Shown: piece by piece, positions 1-7,554 of the stretch
Layout: each line of letters starts with the position of its first letter
How positions within the stretch are numbered: position 1 is the first letter of the stretch
Assembly: GCA_003521625.1 (NCBI GenBank)
Contig: DPHV01000029.1
Span: forward strand, 1 to 22,125
Length of the DNA: 22,125 nucleotides
Source: Ruminococcus sp.
Lineage (GTDB): Bacteria; Bacillota; Clostridia; Oscillospirales; Acutalibacteraceae
Direction of reading: 5' to 3'
Notes under the pieces: generated by a model
What the model saw: the letters and a program-made list of their open reading frames with translations, nothing else
Told to the model about the DNA's origin: nothing
The model's database searches: none
Program-made: the position numbers and the translations under genes

Positions 1-17
1 TTTGGATTATATCCGTA

Positions 18-131
18 GGGGACGGCTTCCCAGACGTCCCATTTCATAAATTGCAACGCAATTTATGGAATATGGCGAACACAGTTCGCCGCTACAATCA
101 TTAATTTTACACCGCTAAATTATAGTTTATC
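18..131. repeat. Mosaic intergenic repeat with three hairpins
   Basis: Three perfect inverted repeats lie in a row: GGGACG/CGTCCC (18-23 with 35-40), CATAAATTGC/GCAATTTATG around a 3-base loop (45-54 with 58-67), and GGCGAAC/GTTCGCC (74-80 with 84-90). The block ends with GCTAAATTATAGTTTATC (114-131), whose exact reverse complement recurs at 7257-7274. I see no reading frame through it. It looks like a dispersed non-coding repeat of this genome; function unknown. Confidence 0.6.
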
Positions 132-371
132 TAAAGACATAATCAAATAGCCGGTACGTGGCACAATATTATTAATATAGGCGACTGCCCTATAAAGCTT
201 TATTCAATCTACGCTCCGCCAAAGCATCCTCACGGGACTGTTCATAAGACACAAGAGATAGCTGAAGCCGAGGATGACTGAATCTAAATCGCATTTGTAA
301 CACAGTATTGGAATATAAATCGGCATTGATTTTTGATTGCTTTCAATGGTGGCAATGAAAACCGATAAATG
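132..371. other. Non-coding stretch, no convincing gene
   Basis: No long frame crosses this interval. The only protein-like frame is a 34-codon minus-strand ORF (294 down to 190) without a convincing ribosome site. It reads like part of a repeat and is not called as a gene. Confidence 0.4.
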
Positions 372-404
372 AAAAAAGTCCTCTCGTGTTGTGAGAGGAC
401 TTTT
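372..404 (-). terminator. Rho-independent terminator of the AEC transporter gene
   Basis: A perfect 12-bp stem (374-385 with 393-404) surrounds a 7-base loop. Read on the minus strand it is followed by a run of T, and it sits 10 bases after the stop codon of the transporter gene. Confidence 0.85.
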
Positions 405-413
405 GCTGTAATA

Positions 414-1352
414 TCAGAAAAAGTTGAGCTGTTTAAACAGGAATATCCATAAAAACATTGTAAAGCACGCCGTTATTGAGGTGAACACAACCGTTGCGCC
501 CGAAAGCTCATAGTCGCTTCCCATCTGTTGCGACATTGTAAATGAAGATACTGCGCAGGGCGAGCAGAAAAGACCGATAAGCGATACAAAGTCAACCCCT
601 CTGAATCCGAGCAGAGATGCAGTGGTAAGGCAAATCGCAGGCACTGCAACAAGACGTGCAAAAATACAGATGACAAGATTTCTTCGGCATTTCTTAATGC
701 TTTTAAAGGTTACGGACGCACCGAGTACCATAAGCGCAATCGGAGTAGCCGCTCCTGCAATGTCGGAAACAACGCTGTTTATTGCCTGCGGTAGTTTTAT
801 GTTGAGAGCAACGGCTAAAACTCCTGCAACAGAGCCGATTATAAGCGGATTTGTTGCAATTCCTTTAAAAATTTTGAGAATGTTGATTTTGTTTCCTCTG
901 AAAACTTCAAGCGTGATTACTGCAAGTATGTTGTACATCGGAACAATCACAGTTACAAGCACCGCAGTCATTCCGAGCTTGCCCTCGCCGAAAATGTTTT
1001 CGACAATCGGCATTCCCATAAGAACAAAATTGCTTCGGTAAATAGCCTGAATCATTGCGCCTCTGCTGTAGTTTGACTTCTCGGCAATCAGTGTAAAGCC
1101 GACGGAAAGCATATAAACTACAGCAACTGCAACGACTGCAAAAATCAGAAGCTTTGGATTAAAAACGCTCCCGAAGTCCGAGCCGAAAATGTTGTTGAAC
1201 ATCAGAAAAGGGAAGAATACCGTAAAAACAAGCTTGTTAAGCTGGGGCAGAAAGCTTTCTTTAAGAATATTCAGTTTTCGTATTGCAAAGCCTATGAAAA
1301 GCATAATAAACATAGGCAGAACTGCGTTTAACGATATGTAAAAATTTTCCAT
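414..1352 (-). CDS. AEC family (auxin efflux carrier-like) membrane transporter
   Basis: This 312-aa protein is almost wholly hydrophobic, with about ten predicted membrane segments. It has the two-half organisation of the AEC (auxin efflux carrier) family, the bacterial relatives of plant PIN-like carriers and of malate permeases such as MleP. Family-like stretches are the N-terminal PMFIMLFIGFAIRK, the mid-protein NPLIIGSVAGVL and the Gly/Ala-rich segment near PIALMVLGAS before the second bundle. Bacterial members usually export or exchange small organic acids or amino acids; the substrate cannot be read from sequence. The length matches the family (about 300-320 aa). It is transcribed alone, with a TTGAAA/TATTCT promoter upstream and a strong terminator after it. 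The family is well supported; the transport role is inference from the family. Confidence 0.85.
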   Translation of the reverse strand: MENFYISLNAVLPMFIMLFIGFAIRKLNILKESFLPQLNKLVFTVFFPFLMFNNIFGSDFGSVFNPKLLIFAVVAVAVVYMLSVGFTLIAEKSNYSRGAMIQAIYRSNFVLMGMPIVENIFGEGKLGMTAVLVTVIVPMYNILAVITLEVFRGNKINILKIFKGIATNPLIIGSVAGVLAVALNIKLPQAINSVVSDIAGAATPIALMVLGASVTFKSIKKCRRNLVICIFARLVAVPAICLTTASLLGFRGVDFVSLIGLFCSPCAVSSFTMSQQMGSDYELSGATVVFTSITACFTMFLWIFLFKQLNFF

Positions 1353-1395
1353 AAAATCGTACCTTTTTTCGGTCAGAGCTTATCCGTTTCATAAT

Positions 1396-1424
1396 AGAAT
1401 ATCACAAAATAAATCATTTTTCAA
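1396..1424 (-). promoter_or_regulatory. Probable sigma-A promoter of the AEC transporter
   Basis: On the minus strand TTGAAA (1419-1424) is followed after 17 bases by TATTCT (1396-1401), 44 bases upstream of the ATG. This was found by eye only. Confidence 0.5.
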
Positions 1425-1463
1425 CAAAACAGGCAATAAGCGTAAAATGTTTATCAATAAAAG

Positions 1464-1492
1464 TTGAAAACATTTCTGCATTGTGCTAAAAT
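1464..1492 (+). promoter_or_regulatory. Probable sigma-A promoter of the small membrane protein genes
   Basis: TTGAAA (1464-1469) and TAAAAT (1487-1492) are separated by 17 bases, 27 bases ahead of the chosen start codon. It would drive the 1520-1909 gene and perhaps the DUF378 gene after it. Confidence 0.55.
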
Positions 1493-1519
1493 AGTAGCAT
1501 TAACCTTGAAAGGGTGTTT

Positions 1520-1909
1520 ATGTTGAAAAAATGCGATTATTGCGCCAAGGAAATTACTTACTTTGAGCAGTACTGTTGTGATGAGTGCCACGCAAAAACA
1601 AATAAGTTCTACGAAATGAGCGAAAAATTTGAAAAGCTGTTTTCAATTGTCAATATGATTTGCGTTTTCGGAATACCTGTCGGAGTGTTTCTGTTCCCGT
1701 TTGCAAAGGTTCCCGGAACTGTTATAGCTTCGATAAGCTGTTTTATACTCGGAATCCTGCTTATTCTGCTTCCGTTTCCTACCGAAAGTATGATTTCAAA
1801 ATTCAAGCTGAAAAAAGCTGTAAAGATTACACGAATAATCGGAATCTGCGTAATTGTACTCGGACTTATGATTTGCGGATTTTTGTTTTTCTTTTTTATG
1901 AATGAATAA
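1520..1909 (+). CDS. Small membrane protein with N-terminal zinc-ribbon-like cysteines
   Basis: I do not recognise a named family. The 129-aa product starts with a cysteine cluster (C5, C8, C19, C20, C23; pattern CxxC then CCxxC), which looks like a small zinc ribbon or treble-clef knuckle. A short charged helix follows, then three strongly hydrophobic segments (roughly 40-57, 60-80 and 98-125), predicting a membrane protein with a cytosolic metal-binding head. An in-frame GTG lies two codons upstream, but the ATG at 1520 has AAAGGG six bases before it and is preferred. The DUF378 gene follows 52 bases later on the same strand and may be co-transcribed. Function unknown; zinc binding is inferred from the cysteine spacing alone. 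Confidence 0.7.
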   Translation: MLKKCDYCAKEITYFEQYCCDECHAKTNKFYEMSEKFEKLFSIVNMICVFGIPVGVFLFPFAKVPGTVIASISCFILGILLILLPFPTESMISKFKLKKAVKITRIIGICVIVLGLMICGFLFFFFMNE

Positions 1910-1961
1910 TTGAACTTAAAGCGTCAACACTACTATCAGCATCATTAAAGGAGGACTTTGA

Positions 1962-2189
1962 ATGCTTGACAGAATAGCGTTGACGCTTCTTATAATCGGC
2001 GGCCTTAACTGGGGCTGTGTCGGCATCTTCCGATTTGACATCGTCGCATGGCTTTTCGGCGGACAAGTGGGAATCGTCAGCAGAATCATCTATATTCTTG
2101 TCGGTCTTGCGGCAATATGGTGTATTTCGTTACTTTTCAGAGATTCAAGAAATACCGTAATGGAAGATTCGGCTTCAATAAGGGATTAG
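1962..2189 (+). CDS. DUF378 family small membrane protein (YuzA-like)
   Basis: The 75-aa protein carries the DUF378 hallmark near its N-terminus: a hydrophobic segment ending in IIGGLNWGCVGIF, then a short loop containing FDIVAWLFG, then a second membrane segment (about 38-60). The family is widespread in Firmicutes (for example B. subtilis YuzA) and uncharacterised. A very strong ribosome site, AAAGGAGG (1947-1954), precedes the ATG by 7 bases. A bidirectional hairpin follows the stop. The family call is firm; nothing in the sequence indicates a role beyond being a two-helix membrane protein. Confidence 0.85.
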   Translation: MLDRIALTLLIIGGLNWGCVGIFRFDIVAWLFGGQVGIVSRIIYILVGLAAIWCISLLFRDSRNTVMEDSASIRD

Positions 2190-2201
2190 TTATAATAATA
2201 A

Positions 2202-2229
2202 AAGGGTTGGTTCATTTGAGCCAACCCTT
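2202..2229. terminator. Bidirectional terminator between the DUF378 gene and ackA
   Basis: A 12-bp stem with one G-U wobble (2202-2213 with 2218-2229) surrounds an ATTT loop between two converging genes. The T-rich tail is better on the minus strand, that is, for ackA, whose stop lies 15 bases away. Confidence 0.75.
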
Positions 2230-2243
2230 AAATAATACATTTA

Positions 2244-3452
2244 TTAAAGTGTTTCAACAATTGCCTTTGTATCTCTTGCAATTACCATTTCTTCGTCGGT
2301 TGCAATAAGCTCAACCCTGATTTTTGAATCGGGAGCCGACAAAGTACCGGTAACGCCTCTCATAGCCTTTGCGTTGAACTCCTTGTCAAGCTTAACGCCA
2401 AGACAAGTAAGATAGTCGCAAACCTTTTCACGAAGTTGAGGCTGATTTTCGCCGAGACCGGCGGTGAATACAATGCCGTCACAGCCGCCGAGTGCAACGT
2501 AGTAACTGCCGATGTACTGTGCAATCTGATAGTAGAGCATTTCGTGAGCAAGGTGAGCTCTGAGGTTTCCGTCAGCCTCTGCCGCAGAAACGTCACGGTC
2601 ATCTGATGAAATCCCCGAGATACCGAGAAGTCCCGATTCTTTGTTGAGAATTTTTGAAAGCTCATCAGGAGTAAGATGTTCCTTTTCGGCAATGAATGTA
2701 ACAACCGACGGGTCAAGCGAGCCTGAACGTGTGCCCATCATAAAGCCGCCGAGAGGAGTAAGTCCCATTGTTGTGTCGATTACCTTGCCGTTCTTTACTG
2801 CCGTAATTGAAGAGCCGTTGCCAATGTGGCAGGTAATAAGCTTAAGCTCTTCTTTCTTCCTGCCCATAAGGTCAGCCATCTTATCTGTTACATAGCGGTG
2901 CGAAGTGCCGTGGAAGCCGTATTTGCGAACGCCGAATTTTTCATAATACTTATAGGGAATTGCATACATAAATGCCTTTTCGGGCATAGTCTGGTGGAAT
3001 GCAGTATCAAAAACTGCAACCTGCGGAACCTTTGCGCCGAAAACTCTTGTGCATGCCTCAATACCCTGAATGTGAGCAGGATTGTGAAGCGGAGCAAGGG
3101 GGGCAAGCTCCTTGATTTTATTGATAACATCGTTGTTTACAAGAACAGATTTATCAAAGTATGAACCGCCCTGTACAACTCTGTGACCGATTGCCGTAAC
3201 CTCTGACAAGCTCTTGATTGCGCCGTATTCAGCGTCAACAAGTGCATTCTTAACAGCCTCAAATGCCTGTGTGTGGTTGAGCATCTGTGTTTTGCGCTCA
3301 ATTTTTTTGCCGTCGGGTGCTTTAAATCCGATGAATGCGCCGTCAGTTCCGATTCTTTCGCAGTTGCCCTTTGCAAGCACTTTTTCGTCAGTCATATCAA
3401 TAAGCTGATATTTCAGTGAAGAACTGCCTGCATTAATTACTAAAATTTTCAT
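2244..3452 (-). CDS. ackA: Acetate kinase
   Basis: AckA interconverts acetyl phosphate + ADP and acetate + ATP in the cytosol, the ATP-yielding last step of acetate fermentation. The 402-aa length is normal. The family signatures are all present: N-terminal INAGSSSLKYQL with N7, GHRVVQGG with R91, H123 in PLHNPAH, FDTAFHQTMP with D149, GFHGTSHRY with H181, CHIGNGSS, and GGFMMGTRSG with R242. The residues matching the active site of the Methanosarcina enzyme are therefore intact. The ATG is preceded by AAGGGATG at a slightly long spacing. The usual partner gene pta is not next to it. Instead tmcAL lies divergently upstream, across a palindrome-rich spacer. Confidence 0.97.
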   Translation of the reverse strand: MKILVINAGSSSLKYQLIDMTDEKVLAKGNCERIGTDGAFIGFKAPDGKKIERKTQMLNHTQAFEAVKNALVDAEYGAIKSLSEVTAIGHRVVQGGSYFDKSVLVNNDVINKIKELAPLAPLHNPAHIQGIEACTRVFGAKVPQVAVFDTAFHQTMPEKAFMYAIPYKYYEKFGVRKYGFHGTSHRYVTDKMADLMGRKKEELKLITCHIGNGSSITAVKNGKVIDTTMGLTPLGGFMMGTRSGSLDPSVVTFIAEKEHLTPDELSKILNKESGLLGISGISSDDRDVSAAEADGNLRAHLAHEMLYYQIAQYIGSYYVALGGCDGIVFTAGLGENQPQLREKVCDYLTCLGVKLDKEFNAKAMRGVTGTLSAPDSKIRVELIATDEEMVIARDTKAIVETL

Positions 3453-3526
3453 TTATGTTCATCCCTTCTTTTATTGATTAGATTTAAGAAATGATATATA
3501 ATATAATAAGGTTATCCCATTAAGTA

Positions 3527-3619
3527 AGATAAACGATAATTTAGTTTAATTCCGCATTAAATTACAGTTTATCTCCTCTGATAATCCTAAATTAAAAACT
3601 GAATTATAGGGATAATCAG
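3527..3619. repeat. Two adjacent imperfect palindromes in the ackA/tmcAL spacer
   Basis: The 270-base divergent spacer (3453-3722) is very AT-rich. Its first palindrome has 17-base arms (3527-3543 with 3558-3574, two mismatches) of the form AGATAAAC..TAATTTA, the same motif as at 114-131 and 7257-7274. The second (about 3578-3619) has arms CTGATAATCC and GGGATAATCAG. They could be repeat-element remnants or an operator acting on both genes. No promoter stands out clearly among the many TATAAT-like strings. Confidence 0.5.
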
Positions 3620-3722
3620 ATAATATAATACACAATATATATAATACTCCAATATTTTTATGTTTTCAAGTGCTTTTTTACATATTTTGGCGAAATTTAT
3701 AAGGAGCAGATGAGGTGTAATT

Positions 3723-4868
3723 ATGGCTGTAGCCGTTATCAGTGAATTTAATCCGTTTCACAATGGTCACAAGTATTTAATAGAAACTGCAAAAAAGCTT
3801 ACAAATGAACCTGTTGTTGCAATTATGAGCGGCAGTTTTACGCAAAGGGGAGAAGTAGCCGTAACCGATAAATTTTCAAGGGCAAAAACGGCTCTTGAAA
3901 ACGGTGTTGACCTTGTGCTTGAACTGCCGGCTGTTTATGCCGTTGCAAATGCACAGCGATTTGCCTTTTGCGGAGTGCAGATTGCAAAATCGTTTGACTG
4001 CGTAAATTATCTTGCTTTCGGTTGCGAAAGCGGAAATGTTGACAGCCTGAAAAAAGCTTTGGATGCAGTTGAAAATCCTGCGGTAAATGAACTTACAGCC
4101 GCAAAAATGAGCAGTGGTGATTACTACCCGAGAGCATTGCAGTCGGCAGTCAGTGAGGTTTTTGGCGAAGAAACGGCAGAGGTTCTGTCCTCTCCGAATA
4201 ACATTCTTGCGGTTGAATACCTCAAAAATCTTGCTGATACCAATATTCAGCCGCTTGCAGTCAAACGAATAGGAACTGCCCACGACAGCGAAAAGACCAG
4301 TGGCGAATTTGCTTCGGCTTCGCTTGTGCGCAGTATTCTCCGCAGAAATGAAAATGCTGAAAACTACGTTCCGTCAGTAGCACATAGAATTACCTTTCCC
4401 GAAAATCTTGAACGTATAATGCTTTATAAGTTCAGAATGATGTGTGCCGAAGATTTCAGCTTTCTGCCCGATGTAAACGAAGGACTTGAAAACAGAATTG
4501 TTGATGCTGTGAAGAATTATAATTCTGTTAAAGAAATAATCACCGCTGTAAAAACAAAACGCTATACCCACGCAAGACTTCACAGAATTATGACCTGCGC
4601 ATTGCTTGATATTACCGAAAGCTTACAACGTACACCTATTGAGTACGTGCGTGTTCTCGGCTTTACCAAGTCAGGTGCTTCACTTCTCAGAAACTGCCGT
4701 CTTGAGGTTGTCACATCTGTTGCAAAGGCGCTGAAATCAGATTCAAAAATATCAAATATAACAAAGTTACTTCAGAAAGACGTTCTTGCAACCGATATAG
4801 CCGCTTTGGCGTATAATGATGTCGGCAAATGCGGAAATGATTATATAGAGCAAATTGTTAAAATATAA
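3723..4868 (+). CDS. tmcAL: tRNA(Met) cytidine acetate ligase (YlbM family)
   Basis: TmcAL uses ATP to activate acetate as acetyl-AMP and makes N4-acetylcytidine at the wobble base C34 of elongator tRNA-Met. The 381-aa protein begins VISEFNPFHNGH, holding the HxGH nucleotidyltransferase motif (13-16). It continues with MSGSFTQRGE (35-44) and LELPAVYA, then the later family stretches KRIGTAHDS and FASASLVRSIL, the counterpart of the ATP-contacting SATAIR region. Length and order match Bacillus YlbM. The start is set by GAGGTG (3712-3717) five bases before the ATG; a second AAGGAG sits at 3701-3706. In many clostridia this gene lies next to pta-ackA; here only ackA is adjacent, and divergent. 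No clear terminator follows. Confidence 0.92.
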   Translation: MAVAVISEFNPFHNGHKYLIETAKKLTNEPVVAIMSGSFTQRGEVAVTDKFSRAKTALENGVDLVLELPAVYAVANAQRFAFCGVQIAKSFDCVNYLAFGCESGNVDSLKKALDAVENPAVNELTAAKMSSGDYYPRALQSAVSEVFGEETAEVLSSPNNILAVEYLKNLADTNIQPLAVKRIGTAHDSEKTSGEFASASLVRSILRRNENAENYVPSVAHRITFPENLERIMLYKFRMMCAEDFSFLPDVNEGLENRIVDAVKNYNSVKEIITAVKTKRYTHARLHRIMTCALLDITESLQRTPIEYVRVLGFTKSGASLLRNCRLEVVTSVAKALKSDSKISNITKLLQKDVLATDIAALAYNDVGKCGNDYIEQIVKI

Positions 4869-4909
4869 TTATATATTATGAAATGTTGCGAAAAACAATT
4901 TAGCAGTAT

Positions 4910-4929
4910 GACATTTGTACATAAATGTC
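4910..4929. promoter_or_regulatory. 20-base palindrome upstream of the glgB promoter
   Basis: GACATTT (4910-4916) and AAATGTC (4923-4929) form a perfect 7-bp inverted repeat around GTACAT, ending 32 bases before the -35 box of glgB. There is no T run, so it is not a terminator. It could be an operator for glgB; no known regulator site is recognised. Confidence 0.35.
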
Positions 4930-4961
4930 TGAATTGTTTACATAAAATTACATTTTACCCC

Positions 4962-4990
4962 TTGTATATTTGGTAAAAATATATTATACT
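4962..4990 (+). promoter_or_regulatory. Probable sigma-A promoter of glgB
   Basis: TTGTAT (4962-4967), a 17-base spacer and TATACT (4985-4990). It leaves a leader of about 90 bases before the ATG, in which I see no recognisable riboswitch. Confidence 0.6.
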
Positions 4991-5084
4991 ATAGGTGGAT
5001 AATTATACTGATGTTCAAAAACGGCAATTTTTATTGTAAATTTGTTTTGAATCAGTAAAACTTAAGTTTGAAAAGAGGTATATT

Positions 5085-7178
5085 ATGGCTTTTAAATTGA
5101 ACGATGAAAGACCCCCTCTCGACCAGTTCTTACAGGGTGAATCTGCTCATGCTTATGAGTTTTTAGGCTCTCATTTTGTGAATTGGGACAACAGAGACGG
5201 TGTTGTTTTCAGAGTATGGGCGCCGAATGCCCTTTCGGTTTCCGTTGTTGGTGATTTCAACAACTGGGACAGCAACGCAAACTATATGTACAAAATTTCA
5301 GATTCAGGCGTATGGGAACTGTTCATTGAGGGTGTGCAGGAATATGCCTGCTACAAATACTGCGTTGAAACTCCATGGACGGAGCGCAGGTTAAAAACTG
5401 ACCCTTACGCTTTCCATTGCGAAGTACGTCCCGACAATGCTTCAAAGGTGTATGAAATCGGCGGCTACGAGTGGCACGACGAGGAGTGGTTCAACTTCAA
5501 AAAGGAGCATCCTCACAAAACACAACCTATCAATGTTTATGAGATAAACGCCGGCTCGTGGAGAAAGAACGAGGACGGTACATTTTTCAGCTACCGTCAG
5601 CTTGCAGATGAGCTTATTCCTTATGTGAAAAATATGGGATATACTCATATTGAGTTTATGCCCATTACCGAGTTCCCGTTTGACGGAAGCTGGGGTTATC
5701 AGGTAACAGGCTACTATGCCGCAACATCACGTTACGGTGAGCCTAAGGACTTGATGTATTTAGTTGATAAATGTCATCAGGAGGGTATCGGCGTAATTCT
5801 CGACTGGGTACCTGCTCACTTCCCCAAGGACGGTCACGGACTTGCTCGTTTTGACGGTACAGGCTGTTATGAATATGAGGATTACCGCATCGGCGAGCAC
5901 AAGGAGTGGGGAACATACATATTCAATTACAGCAGATTTGAAGTAACAAGCTTCCTTATTTCTTCGGCTATGTTCTGGCTTGATATGTACCACGTTGACG
6001 GTATTCGTGTTGACGCTGTTGCTTCAATGCTCTATCTTGACTATAACCGTAAAGACGGCGAGTGGATTGCAAACTGCTACGGCGGACGTGAAAACCTTGT
6101 TGCCGTTGACTTCCTGCAGAAGCTGAATTCTACAGTACATATGTTCCATCCCGAGGCTATGATGATTGCGGAGGAAAGCACTGCATGGCCTAACGTTACA
6201 CGTTATCCGATTCAGGATATGGGACTCGGCTTTGACTACAAGTGGAATATGGGTTGGATGAACGATATGCTTTCCTATATTTCGCTTGATCCGCTGTGGA
6301 GAAATTACCACCACGACACGCTTACATTTAGTATGGTTTACGCTTTTTCCGAGAACTTTATGCTCCCGATTTCACACGATGAGGTCGTTTACGGCAAAGG
6401 CTCTCTTATCAATAAAATGCCCGGCGGATACGACCAGAAGTTTGCAGGTGTGAGAGGCTTCGTTACATATATGATGGCTCATCCCGGCAAGAAACTGATG
6501 TTTATGGGCAGTGAAATCGGTCAGTTTGATGAGTGGAACGCTGAACAACAGCTTCAGTGGGATTTGCTTGACTATGAAAAGCATCGTCAGTTAAACCACT
6601 TCTTTGCGGAGGCTAACAAGTTCTATCGTGACGTTCCTGCAATGCACGAAAACGACTACGACTGGAACGGTTTCCAGTGGATTGCACTTGATGATTATAA
6701 GCAAAGCGTAATTGCTTTCCGCAGAATTGCAAACGACGGAAGTGAAATAATCTGCATTTGCAACTTCCAGCCCGTTACTCGTGAGAAATACAGAATAGGC
6801 GTTCCTGTTTACGGTATTTACGAGGAAGTTTTCAACTCCGAAAGTGAGGAATTTGGTGGTTGCGGAATTGTAAACAGCGGTGATATTAAAGCTAAAACTG
6901 TTAAAGACCACGGACTCGATTACTCAATGGTACTTACACTTCCGCCTCTCGGCGTAACGTATTATAAGCTTAAAAAGGAGCTTCCCGTACCGGTCAGAAA
7001 GAAGTCAACTTCAAAAATGACTGCTAAAAAGGAAGCTGCCGCAAAGAAAGCAAAGGAAGAAAAATCTGCGGCTAAAAAGTCAGAGGATAAAAAGGCAAAA
7101 GAAAAGAAAGCCGAAGGAAAGCCAAAGACTGAAGTGGCAGAAAAAACAGATACAACCGCAGAAGCAAAAACAGAATAA
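5085..7178 (+). CDS. glgB: 1,4-alpha-glucan branching enzyme with Lys/Ala-rich tail
   Basis: GlgB cuts alpha-1,4 glucan chains and rejoins them as alpha-1,6 branches in glycogen synthesis. Of the 697 residues, about 25-125 form a CBM48-type beta-sandwich (VFRVWAPNALSVSVVGDFNNW). The GH13 barrel follows: ITEFPFDGSWGYQVTGYY (194-211), GIRVDAVASM with nucleophile D310, MIAEEST with acid/base E363, and PISHDEVVYGKGS with D432. The C-terminal all-beta domain ends near 630. Residues about 636-697 are an added low-complexity tail rich in Lys, Ala and Glu, not part of the catalytic family. The ribosome site AGAGG precedes the ATG by 6 bases. No other glycogen genes are adjacent, so it appears to be a single-gene unit with its own promoter and terminator. 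Confidence 0.96.
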   Translation: MAFKLNDERPPLDQFLQGESAHAYEFLGSHFVNWDNRDGVVFRVWAPNALSVSVVGDFNNWDSNANYMYKISDSGVWELFIEGVQEYACYKYCVETPWTERRLKTDPYAFHCEVRPDNASKVYEIGGYEWHDEEWFNFKKEHPHKTQPINVYEINAGSWRKNEDGTFFSYRQLADELIPYVKNMGYTHIEFMPITEFPFDGSWGYQVTGYYAATSRYGEPKDLMYLVDKCHQEGIGVILDWVPAHFPKDGHGLARFDGTGCYEYEDYRIGEHKEWGTYIFNYSRFEVTSFLISSAMFWLDMYHVDGIRVDAVASMLYLDYNRKDGEWIANCYGGRENLVAVDFLQKLNSTVHMFHPEAMMIAEESTAWPNVTRYPIQDMGLGFDYKWNMGWMNDMLSYISLDPLWRNYHHDTLTFSMVYAFSENFMLPISHDEVVYGKGSLINKMPGGYDQKFAGVRGFVTYMMAHPGKKLMFMGSEIGQFDEWNAEQQLQWDLLDYEKHRQLNHFFAEANKFYRDVPAMHENDYDWNGFQWIALDDYKQSVIAFRRIANDGSEIICICNFQPVTREKYRIGVPVYGIYEEVFNSESEEFGGCGIVNSGDIKAKTVKDHGLDYSMVLTLPPLGVTYYKLKKELPVPVRKKSTSKMTAKKEAAAKKAKEEKSAAKKSEDKKAKEKKAEGKPKTEVAEKTDTTAEAKTE

Positions 7179-7192
7179 AGCATAATTAATTT

Positions 7193-7231
7193 AAGCTGTT
7201 TCAGAACACCCCGTTTTGAAACAGCTTTTTT
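7193..7231 (+). terminator. Rho-independent terminator of glgB
   Basis: An 11-bp perfect stem (7193-7203 with 7217-7227) can extend to 15 bp with an ACCCC loop. A T tract follows (7226-7231), 14 bases after the stop codon. Confidence 0.9.
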
Positions 7232-7256
7232 ATGTTTGCAGTTTGTTTTTTTATAC

Positions 7257-7328
7257 GATAAACTATAATTTAGCCGAGTGCCTCGGCTCGCAAATCGAGA
7301 GGAGAAGTCGTTTTGTTTGGAGAAAATT
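7257..7328. repeat. Intergenic repeat copy before the truncated ANL gene
   Basis: It starts with GATAAACTATAATTTAGC (7257-7274), the exact reverse complement of 114-131. A 7-bp hairpin AGCCGAG/CTCGGCT (7272-7278 with 7282-7288) follows, then CTCG/CGAG. It ends with TTTGGAGAAAATT (7316-7328), a 13-mer that recurs at 12754-12766. It lies where the missing 5' part of the next gene should be. Confidence 0.55.
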
Positions 7329-7359
7329 GTAGCCCGAATTTTAAATTTATATATAGTAA

Positions 7360-7518
7360 CGTTTCGGAACGTCAGGGATAGAAGAAGTATTTGCAAAAAA
7401 GACTGATGAAATCAACGCGGAGCTTCCGCTTTACAAGAGAATCGTAAAAACGATTGTCAGAAGCAGTGAATTTGACAAGACTGCTTCGGGCAAGATAAAG
7501 AGAAAGCACAACAGCTGA
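7360..7518 (+). pseudogene. C-terminal remnant of an acyl-CoA synthetase-like (ANL) gene
   Basis: This open frame of 52 codons has no start codon and is preceded in frame by a stop (7357-7359). Its translation is typical of the small C-terminal domain of AMP-forming acyl-CoA synthetases and adenylation enzymes: a helix with TDEINAELPLYKRI, then SEFDKTASGKIKRK, which is the A10 motif carrying the catalytic lysine (KTxxGKIKR). Intact relatives run to 500 residues or more, so about 90% of the gene is missing. A dispersed repeat occupies the upstream side. The SCP2-like gene begins 37 bases after the stop, suggesting a former lipid-related operon. I call it a relic left by deletion or rearrangement; an assembly fault is less likely but possible. 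Confidence 0.75.
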
Positions 7519-7554
7519 TTTTAAATTAATAATTTAATGATGAGGAGTACATTT

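Noticed and set aside
190..294. 34-codon minus-strand ORF ending LAERRLNKAL
   Set aside because: It looks somewhat protein-like but lacks a Shine-Dalgarno site and lies in a repeat-rich spacer. It is probably a chance frame in a conserved repeat.
622..1041. 139-codon plus-strand frame opposite the AEC transporter
   Set aside because: It is a shadow of the transporter gene on the other strand, with no ribosome site or recognisable domain.
4991..5084. glgB leader as a riboswitch
   Set aside because: The ~90-base leader is AT-rich with no conserved aptamer features that I recognise.
6962..7396. 144-codon minus-strand frame over the glgB tail and terminator
   Set aside because: It arises from the low-complexity Lys/Ala codons read on the other strand and crosses the glgB terminator.
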